NCBI GenBank assembly: GCA_023416175.1
Contig: JAEZIE010000171.1
Coordinates: 1-5,806 of the forward strand
Direction: 5' to 3'
DNA from: Bacillota bacterium
GTDB taxonomy: Bacteria; Bacillota; Clostridia; Christensenellales; CAG-138
DNA: 5,806 bases
Numbering within the stretch: position 1 is the first letter of the stretch; the number at the start of each line of letters is the position of its first letter. The translations under genes were made by a program, and so were the position numbers. This document shows positions 1 through 5,274 of the stretch, one piece after another. Under the pieces are notes generated by a model. The model was not told where the DNA came from. It did no database searches and worked only from the letters and a program-made list of their open reading frames with translations.

Positions 1-749
<749 letters not shown>

Positions 750-760
750 ATGGATCTCCT

Positions 761-1408
761 TTAAACTCTGAAATAGCTGAGCCTGCGCTCCAAGTAGCCA
801 AACAGCAGCGTTAGTATTCCGCAAAACAGCAAGTAAAAGGCACCGGAATAGAAAAGCGGCCAGATGATTGCGGCGGACTTGATATAGTCCTCGGCCTCCA
901 TGACGATCTCGCGCACGGCAATCACCCGGGCGAGCGATGTATCCTTTACCAGCGTAATGATCTCGTTGGACATGGGGGGGACGATGCGCTTGATGACCTG
1001 TAACAGAATCACCTGAAAGAAAATCTGTTGTTTTGTCATGCCGAGCACCTGGCCGGCCTCGTATTGCCCCCGTGGAACGCTTTCGATGCCGCTGCGGAAT
1101 ATCTCCGAAAAATAAGCCGCGTAATTGATCACAAAAGCGATCAGCACGGCCTCCAACCGCGGGAAAGCGGACCCTCCCCATATAAGGCCGGGTCCATAAA
1201 AGACGATGATCACCTGCAATATCAGCGGTGTGCCACGTATCGCCCAAACAAATGTCTTAGTAAGCCATTTTAAAGGCACGAACCTGCTCATGGATCCGAA
1301 CGAAATGCCAAGGCCAAGCGGAACAGCACACACAAGCGTAAGGATAAATATCCAAAGTGTTTTCAGGAATCCTTCCAGCAACGTTTGTGTAACAACAGCA
1401 AAGCTCAT
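761..1408 (-). CDS. Polar amino-acid ABC transporter permease (HisM/GlnP family)
   Basis: Inner-membrane channel subunit of the PAAT family, 215 residues, the usual size; two copies would form the pore. Seen directly: about five hydrophobic segments (roughly 14-36, 52-74, 85-105, 145-165, 185-206), the family motif RGTPLILQ (58-65), the EAA loop that docks on the ATPase (117-137, YEAGQVLG...FFQVILLQ) and KDTSL (155-159), all typical of HisM/GlnP permeases. Start choice: an in-frame TTG at 1420 abuts the AAAAAGGA ribosome site with no spacer. The ATG at 1408 sits 12 bases from it, which is slightly long but workable, so the ATG is preferred; the TTG would add four residues. The gene lies 100 bases after the binding-protein gene, with a hairpin in the gap, and 11 bases before the ATPase gene. 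It is the only permease visible, so it probably acts as a homodimer unless another subunit lies elsewhere. Confidence 0.95.
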   Translation of the reverse strand: MSFAVVTQTLLEGFLKTLWIFILTLVCAVPLGLGISFGSMSRFVPLKWLTKTFVWAIRGTPLILQVIIVFYGPGLIWGGSAFPRLEAVLIAFVINYAAYFSEIFRSGIESVPRGQYEAGQVLGMTKQQIFFQVILLQVIKRIVPPMSNEIITLVKDTSLARVIAVREIVMEAEDYIKSAAIIWPLFYSGAFYLLFCGILTLLFGYLERRLSYFRV

Positions 1409-1420
1409 AACAACATACAA

Positions 1421-1428
1421 TCCTTTTT
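1421..1428 (-). promoter_or_regulatory. Ribosome binding site deciding the permease start
   Basis: On the minus strand the sequence reads CTAAAAAGGA and is followed directly by TTG, then 12 bases from the site by an in-frame ATG at 1408. A site touching the start codon cannot seat the ribosome properly, which argues for the ATG. An out-of-frame ATG at 1416 gives only a two-residue peptide. Confidence 0.6.
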
Positions 1429-1443
1429 AGGGAAATAGGAGAT

Positions 1444-1492
1444 GGGGCCTGTTCCGTGGGACGCGTGTGACGTATACGGCGGAACAGGTCCC
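1444..1492 (-). repeat. Large stem-loop between binding-protein and permease genes
   Basis: Inverted repeat with 13-base arms, GGGGCCTGTTCCG (1444-1456) and CGGAACAGGTCCC (1480-1492), one mismatch, and a 23-base loop that contains the palindrome GTATAC. It begins 16 bases after the stop codon of the binding-protein gene. In the direction of the operon the stem is followed by CATCTCC rather than a T run, so it is not a standard intrinsic terminator. Only the plus-strand side has a T-rich tail (TCTTATTTTT), and no plus-strand gene ends here. Structures at this position in binding-protein-dependent operons are known to protect the upstream message or dampen downstream expression, giving more binding protein than permease. 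That role is inferred here. Confidence 0.75.
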
Positions 1493-1508
1493 TCTTATTT
1501 TTAAAAAA

Positions 1509-2387
1509 CTATTTGGTGATCAGGCGCTGCGAGAGCCCATATTTTTCGGCAATTTTCGCCATTGTGCCGTCTTGCAGCAGTTCGTTCGTGATTTTGTTGA
1601 ATTCGGAGGCGGCGGTGCTGCCGACACGCAAGCCGATCGCATATTCCTCGGCGGTCAGATTCATGCTGGTGATGGCGATCAGATCGGCATAATCTGTGCC
1701 CTCGCCTGTCATGGATGCTGCCATGGTTGCGTCTATGACGGCCGCATCTGCGGTGCCCGCCTTGACTTCCAGCAGCGCCTTGGCCTGCGAGTCTACGGCG
1801 GTGTAAACAGCGCCGGACAGATCGGCCTTGATCGCGGTCTCTCCTGCGGAGCCTGCCTCGGCAACCACAGAGACGCCGTTCAGGCTCGCTCGATCCGTGT
1901 ACTTGGAGGCGTTAGCCGAGCGGATCACGACAACCTGCTCGTTCAGAAGATACGACTGCGTAAACGTCATGTTTGCCTTGCGTTCCTCCGTTACGGTCAG
2001 GCCGTTCCAGATGCAATCGATGGTTCTAGCTTTCAGCTCGATCTCCTTCGTATCCCAGTTGATAAATATGAAGTTTGGCTTAACGCCGAGCTTCGCACAA
2101 AGCGCCTCGGCATATTCGGTATCAAAGCCAACCAGCTTGCCGTTTTCGTCCTTATAGTTCATAGGCTCATACGCGGTTATACCAATAATCAGCTCACCCT
2201 TTGCCTTGATGTAAGCCAAATCGTCTTCCACCTTGTCCACCTCGCCGGGAACGGGGGATGCGGCACTCGGGCCTGAATCCGTACTCGGCGATGCAGTCGC
2301 GGGAGACAGCCCTGCGTTATTCGAAGCACAGGCGCTAAGCACCAAAACAAGCAAAGCGATAACCAATGAGCTAGCAAATTTTTTCAT
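1509..2387 (-). CDS. Polar amino-acid ABC transporter solute-binding lipoprotein (SBP_bac_3 type)
   Basis: Captures an amino acid outside the membrane and delivers it to the permease. 292 residues: a short basic start (MKK), a hydrophobic core, a lipobox LSAC with Cys20 as the lipid anchor, a Ser/Pro/Ala-rich linker (about 21-50), then a two-lobed type-3 binding domain (about 53-290). Visible family hallmarks are GFDTEYAEAL (88-97), WNGLTVTEERK (127-137) with R136 likely gripping the substrate carboxylate, AEAGSAGE (176-183) and AVIDAT (216-221) with D219 likely contacting the amino group. These contact roles come from the family, not from a structure of this protein. Start choice: AGGAGGA lies five bases before the ATG at 2387. 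An ATG at 2393 overlaps that site, and the open frame extends upstream to 2432 without a ribosome site. First gene of the transporter operon. The ligand is not predictable beyond a polar amino acid. Confidence 0.95.
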   Translation of the reverse strand: MKKFASSLVIALLVLVLSACASNNAGLSPATASPSTDSGPSAASPVPGEVDKVEDDLAYIKAKGELIIGITAYEPMNYKDENGKLVGFDTEYAEALCAKLGVKPNFIFINWDTKEIELKARTIDCIWNGLTVTEERKANMTFTQSYLLNEQVVVIRSANASKYTDRASLNGVSVVAEAGSAGETAIKADLSGAVYTAVDSQAKALLEVKAGTADAAVIDATMAASMTGEGTDYADLIAITSMNLTAEEYAIGLRVGSTAASEFNKITNELLQDGTMAKIAEKYGLSQRLITK

Positions 2388-2430
2388 ATTCATCCTCCTG
2401 TATGTTGATATCTGTTCAAAATACTTTATC

Positions 2431-2458
2431 ATTATAACACATTACCATGCTAATACAA
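2431..2458 (-). promoter_or_regulatory. Extended -10 promoter of the transporter operon
   Basis: On the minus strand, TGTTATAAT (2439-2431) gives a perfect -10 with the extended TG. A weak -35, TTGTAT (2458-2453), lies 16 bases upstream; TTGTTG with a 19-base gap is the alternative. Transcription would start near 2424, leaving a leader of about 37 bases that carries the AGGAGGA ribosome site at 2393-2399. Confidence 0.7.
2441..2454. promoter_or_regulatory. Imperfect palindrome in the operon promoter, candidate operator
   Basis: ATTACCATGCTAAT is a 14-bp palindrome (ATTA, central CATG, TAAT) broken only at the symmetric pair of positions 5 and 10. It fills the spacer between -35 and -10 of the transporter promoter, where a bound repressor would block RNA polymerase. 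I do not recognise a specific regulator for this sequence. Confidence 0.4.
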
Positions 2459-2459
2459 C

Positions 2460-2650
2460 AAATCGTTTTTTATCGAATTATTGCGGGCCTGGCTAATGTT
2501 CATCCAAAAGGGAAGGGTCTCTATTATTACCGCGCGCGAAGGCGGACTGTAAGGGGCCAAATCTCTCCGGTAATACAACCTGGGGATAGCATACCTTGGA
2601 ATATTAAGTTATCCAAAAGGATATGAACTTCACATATGGCAGAGATAAAC
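2460..2650. other. Noncoding divergent region with inverted and direct repeats
   Basis: No credible gene. It holds an 8-bp perfect inverted repeat, TATTACCG (2525-2532) and CGGTAATA (2568-2575), enclosing 35 bases that include a GC-rich stretch and a short alternative stem, CCGC (2530-2533) with GCGG (2542-2545). This core is flanked by a 10-bp direct repeat, ATCCAAAAGG, at 2502-2511 and 2611-2620; the second copy forms a small stem (TATCC, loop AAAA, GGATA). The structured part lies upstream of the decarboxylase promoter, so it would be transcribed only from an additional promoter that I do not see. No known riboswitch class fits convincingly. Confidence 0.45.
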
Positions 2651-2679
2651 TTGAATAGGGCGTTGCTATAGCCTATAAT
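2651..2679 (+). promoter_or_regulatory. Sigma-A-type promoter of the decarboxylase gene
   Basis: TTGAAT (2651-2656) and a perfect TATAAT (2674-2679) are separated by 17 bases, the ideal distance. The spacer contains the perfect 8-bp palindrome GCTATAGC (2665-2672). Transcription would begin near 2686, giving a leader of about 29 bases before the ATG at 2715. Confidence 0.75.
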
Positions 2680-2714
2680 CTTTCAATAACCTAATAACAA
2701 GATTGGATACTGAA

Positions 2715-3917
2715 ATGGAAAAGCAGATTGTGAAATATGCGCCCTGTTACGTATATGACCAAAAAGTAATTGTTGATCAGATTGGGATGTTGAAAGAGGC
2801 ATTTGCTGGCTTCGTGCTGCTATACTCAGTAAAAGCAAATCCTAATATCCATGTAATGCAAACAATCAAAGAAGCAGGTCTCGGCACCGACGCAGCCTCT
2901 GCGAATGAGGTGGAATTATCTTCGAAACTTGGACTGACAAAAGATAAAGTATACTATTCGTGTCCGGGAAAAACAGAGGATGATATCGAGCGGGTAATAC
3001 AAAAGAGCATAATTATTGCCGATAGTTTTCATGATCTATTTGTTATAAACGAAGTAGCAAAGAGAAGAGGGCAATTGGTAGAGATAGGATTACGCATTAA
3101 TCCAAATTTCACGATGATATCGGATAGTGGTGCGCCAAGTAAATTTGGCATTGACGAGGAACAGGTATTTCTGAAAGCGAAGGAAATTGGAGACCTGACT
3201 CATGTGGTCATTAAAGGAATCCACGTGCATATTCAATCCCAAATTTTAGACTATAGTATGCTCAGCCGATATTACGAGAAAGTATTTGCTCTTGCAACGC
3301 GCTTAAAAGAAGAATTGAATATGGGCATTGAGTTCATTAATTTTGGAAGTGGAGTTGGTATCGTTTATGACGACAAGAATGATACTCCTTTAGATTTCGT
3401 TGCGCTTTCTAAAAATATTAGTAAGTTAGTCATGAAATATAATCAAAAACTAAAAGCGACTTTAATCTTGGAGACGGGGCGTTTTGTTGTTGGGCAGGCC
3501 GGTAAATATGTTACTCAAATAGTAGACATAAAAAGGTCCAGGGGCAAAACGTTCTATATAGTAAAGAATTCACTCAATGGTTTTATTAGGCCTTCTATCG
3601 CCTGCCTTGTGAAAAAATACGCTTCCAATATTGAGTTGTTACCTACAGAGCCGCTTTTCACCTCCGAACATGCGTTTCAATTTGAAGTCGTTAATGATAG
3701 CGTGGAAATGGAACGAGTGGATATAGTCGGTCATCTATGTACTGCTGCTGATGTAATGACAGTTGACGTGATGGCCCGTAAAGCTGAAATTGGGGATATG
3801 CTTGTGGTCTCCAATGCTGGAAGCTATGCTTTCACACTATCACCTAATTCGTTTTCGAGTCAGGACGCTCCAGTTGAGCTATTTCTTAAAACCGATGGCA
3901 CGCTGATGGAGAGATAG
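2715..3917 (+). CDS. Fold-type III PLP-dependent decarboxylase (DAP/ornithine/SbnH/BtrK superfamily)
   Basis: Likely removes the alpha-carboxyl of an amino acid or amino-acid conjugate using PLP. 400 residues: alanine-racemase-like barrel (about 15-260), then a beta domain. Expected active-site positions are filled: YSVKANPN with Schiff-base Lys K40; GIHVHIQSQ with ring-stacking H172 and S175; Gly-rich NFGSGVGI (209-216) for the phosphate; ETGRF (253-257); GHLCTAADV with C342 and D346 from the partner subunit; and Y371 in GSYAFT. The run from ETGRF through YVTQIVDIK and RGKTF, plus LCTAADV, resembles SbnH/BtrK-type enzymes acting on siderophore precursors or carrier-bound substrates more than classical LysA. 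The substrate is unknown. Start: ATG 2715 has only a weak GGA seven bases upstream; a TTG at 2703 (four more residues) has no ribosome site. The gene is AT-rich (28% and 35% G+C in two 60-base samples) against GC-richer flanks, suggesting transfer. No biosynthetic partner adjoins it, and no terminator follows its stop. Confidence 0.88.
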   Translation: MEKQIVKYAPCYVYDQKVIVDQIGMLKEAFAGFVLLYSVKANPNIHVMQTIKEAGLGTDAASANEVELSSKLGLTKDKVYYSCPGKTEDDIERVIQKSIIIADSFHDLFVINEVAKRRGQLVEIGLRINPNFTMISDSGAPSKFGIDEEQVFLKAKEIGDLTHVVIKGIHVHIQSQILDYSMLSRYYEKVFALATRLKEELNMGIEFINFGSGVGIVYDDKNDTPLDFVALSKNISKLVMKYNQKLKATLILETGRFVVGQAGKYVTQIVDIKRSRGKTFYIVKNSLNGFIRPSIACLVKKYASNIELLPTEPLFTSEHAFQFEVVNDSVEMERVDIVGHLCTAADVMTVDVMARKAEIGDMLVVSNAGSYAFTLSPNSFSSQDAPVELFLKTDGTLMER

Positions 3918-3968
3918 ATATTTGGTACTCTGGCTGTATAGGTGCTAGGCAACTCCTGATTGTTGTTG

Positions 3969-4238
3969 AGCAAAATACCGGCGGAAAGGCAGAAGCGATT
4001 TCCCAAACCAATCAACAATGTTCTCGCTTTTCCGGGTGTGTTCCGCGGCACGTTCGATGTACGTGCACGGGACATCAATGATGAGATGAAGCTTGCCGCG
4101 GCCTACGCCCTGGCGGGGCTGATCCCGGATGCGGAACTGATGCCGGAATATATCGTCCCAAAAGCATTCGATCCTCGCGTGGGCATAGCGGTCGCTGCCG
4201 CAGTATCGGAAGCCGACGGAAAAGCGGCCAGGCTGTAA
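3969..4238 (+). pseudogene. C-terminal remnant of NAD(P)-dependent malic enzyme, 5' truncated and frameshifted
   Basis: Malic enzyme oxidatively decarboxylates malate to pyruvate. Only about 89 C-terminal codons of a usual ~390 or more remain. From ATC at 4011 the frame gives INNVLAFPG, then [29 protein letters not shown] and [10 protein letters not shown], unmistakable malic-enzyme signatures, ending at TAA 4236-4238. The conserved block just before (normally [10 protein letters not shown]) is split. GRSDFPN reads in the +1 frame from 3988 to 4008, then one base is missing near 4009-4011 (AACCAATC where AACCAAATC is expected) and the original frame resumes. An extra base near 3985-3987 offsets it, so the main frame reads ERQKRFPKP instead. 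Homology fades upstream of about 3969, where no start or ribosome site is seen. The N-terminal substrate domain, and the dinucleotide-binding region that precedes this block, are absent, so no activity is expected. The GC-rich composition (65% in 4081-4140) differs from the decarboxylase gene before it. Confidence 0.88.
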
Positions 4239-4260
4239 GAGCAGGAATAAATTGTACGCA

Positions 4261-4297
4261 AGAGACGGCCTTCCTGAGGGCCGTCTCTGTTTCATTT
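4261..4297 (+). terminator. Intrinsic terminator after the malic-enzyme remnant
   Basis: Ten-base perfect stem AGAGACGGCC (4261-4270) with GGCCGTCTCT (4279-4288), an 8-base loop, then G and TTTCATTT (4290-4297). It begins 22 bases after the remnant's stop and was presumably the terminator of the intact malic-enzyme gene. Since no terminator is visible after the decarboxylase gene, it probably now ends that transcript. Confidence 0.85.
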
Positions 4298-4463
4298 GGG
4301 GCGAGACGGGTCGCTCTGCAATGAATTCCACAGCGGGAAATGGCCGATCAATAGTCGAATTGTATCAATAAATGTATAGAACAGTGGCTACCACTGTGGG
4401 CCTGATAGAGCGTTTATTTCTACCGAAATTGGGTCTGTTGATCCCCGTGGCCACTGCCGATAA
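4298..4463. other. Noncoding gap containing a 17-bp palindrome
   Basis: No gene is visible. The notable element is ACAGTGG-CTA-CCACTGT (4381-4397), a perfect 7-bp inverted repeat around a 3-base centre. The half-site CCACTG recurs at 4451-4456 inside the palindrome-containing stretch GTGGCCACTG (4447-4456). No T run follows the palindrome, so a protein-binding site is more likely than a terminator. It lies 71 bases upstream of the lipoprotein promoter. Confidence 0.4.
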
Positions 4464-4496
4464 CATGCTTTACAATTCGTGCTAGCATGATATTAT
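4464..4496 (+). promoter_or_regulatory. Promoter of the lipoprotein gene with overlapping inverted repeat
   Basis: TTTACA (4469-4474, five of six consensus) and TATTAT (4491-4496, five of six) are 16 bases apart. Transcription would start near 4503, about 27 bases before the ATG. A 6-bp inverted repeat, CATGCT (4464-4469) and AGCATG (4484-4489), spans the -35 and the spacer, and could bind a repressor. Confidence 0.6.
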
Positions 4497-4529
4497 TTTG
4501 GTATCCATTTCGTGTTGGAGGAACAGCAG

Positions 4530-5198
4530 ATGAGAAAGCCTTTCTTATTCGTTTTAATCATAACGCTCGTCGCATTGCTGGCAGCCTGCGGCGATAAGGC
4601 CTCCGACGCCCCAGGCCTCAAAATAGTGTCCACCCCGACGGCCTCGCCTCTGCCGGAGATCGTTCCGGAAGGAACAGAATCTGCGCCTCCTGAGTCCACG
4701 CATGCCCCCCTGGTCTTAAACGTCGAAGAACTGCTCTCGGCCGCAGAAGCCACGGGGTTTGTAGGCCAAGCGGTCACGGCTTCTTTCGACTCGGCGGGAG
4801 TGTCGGAGACCGGCGAGACATCAGGCACCTATATGTATGAATTGCCAAACGAAGGCGTCGATTATACGGATTCAATGTTGGCCGGCCTATATCTGATACA
4901 GAACGGCTTAATTTCTCCAGCCGAGCTCGAAAAAGGGCATGACGCTGAATGGGCGTTTGAGGACTTCAGAAAAACCTATTCCGACAGAATAGTCGATATT
5001 ACCGGCCTGGGCGCCAAAGCCTTCTATGTGAACCTCAACGGTGACGTTCATGTCTTGTTTCAGGATTACTACATCCTCGTTGCATTCCGGAAAAGTGACG
5101 TCGACTTGGAAGCGAACATCGAGATCGACAAATCCATCGCCGCTTTCATCATCGATAAGATCTCCATGGCCGACGTTTCCCTTACCCCGCCGGATTGA
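4530..5198 (+). CDS. Lipoprotein of unknown function
   Basis: 222 residues. Basic start MRK, hydrophobic stretch, and lipobox LAAC with Cys20 (the only cysteine), so it is predicted to be exported and lipid-anchored on the outer face of the membrane. A Pro/Ser/Thr/Glu-rich linker follows (about 21-62), with the repeat-like steps STPTASPLPE and ESAPPESTHAP. The mature domain (about 63-222) is mixed alpha/beta and acidic. It contains a possible helix LNVEELLSAAEATG (63-76), EKGHDAEWAFEDFRKTY (134-150), and a beta-like run AFYVNLNGDVHVLFQDYYILVAF split over 164-186, then a C-terminal helix (198-212). I do not recognise the fold or a catalytic motif. Start choice: GGAGGA (4517-4522) is eight bases from the ATG at 4530; an in-frame GTG at 4512 lies upstream of that site. 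It has its own promoter, and the hydrolase gene follows 76 bases later on the same strand. Confidence 0.85.
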   Translation: MRKPFLFVLIITLVALLAACGDKASDAPGLKIVSTPTASPLPEIVPEGTESAPPESTHAPLVLNVEELLSAAEATGFVGQAVTASFDSAGVSETGETSGTYMYELPNEGVDYTDSMLAGLYLIQNGLISPAELEKGHDAEWAFEDFRKTYSDRIVDITGLGAKAFYVNLNGDVHVLFQDYYILVAFRKSDVDLEANIEIDKSIAAFIIDKISMADVSLTPPD

Positions 5199-5274
5199 GA
5201 ATGATAAGGGGACGTTCGCAGCAGATGTGCTTTTTGCGTCATCTATAACATTCCTATTTGATTGAGAGGTAGTC

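Noticed and set aside
1480..1508. Plus-strand intrinsic terminator reading of the operon hairpin (T-rich tail at 1493-1502)
   Set aside because: No plus-strand gene ends upstream of it; the T-rich tail is more likely incidental A/T sequence at the end of the binding-protein gene.
1467..2276. Long plus-strand open frame of 269 codons opposite the binding-protein gene
   Set aside because: Antisense shadow of a clear lipoprotein gene; its translation is Cys/Arg/Gly-rich with no family signature and it has no ribosome site.
2541..2580. Short matches to 16S rRNA-like strings (GAAGGCGG, GGTAATAC)
   Set aside because: Matches are only 7-8 bases, out of natural order and spacing; chance similarity.
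2506..2610. Resemblance to a cobalamin riboswitch core (AAAAGGGAA ... GACTGTAA spaced about as in that family)
   Set aside because: The GGTGnAAnnCC element, the CCACTG/GGGAAG stem and a proper GCCAGGAUACC-like box are missing, and the segment lies upstream of the decarboxylase promoter, so I do not call it.
3960..4238. The malic-enzyme remnant as an intact small gene starting at TTG 3960
   Set aside because: No ribosome site before the TTG, it covers only the enzyme's C-terminal part, and its first conserved block is frameshifted.
3945..4331. Minus-strand open frame of 128 codons over the malic-enzyme remnant
   Set aside because: It runs through the terminator hairpin and is antisense to recognisable malic-enzyme coding sequence.
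4493..4828. Minus-strand open frame of 111 codons opposite the lipoprotein N-terminus
   Set aside because: Low-complexity antisense of the Ser/Pro linker; no start signals.
5199..5274. Terminator or promoter between the lipoprotein and hydrolase genes
   Set aside because: Only weak 3-4 bp stems before a short T run, and no -35/-10 pair at good spacing.
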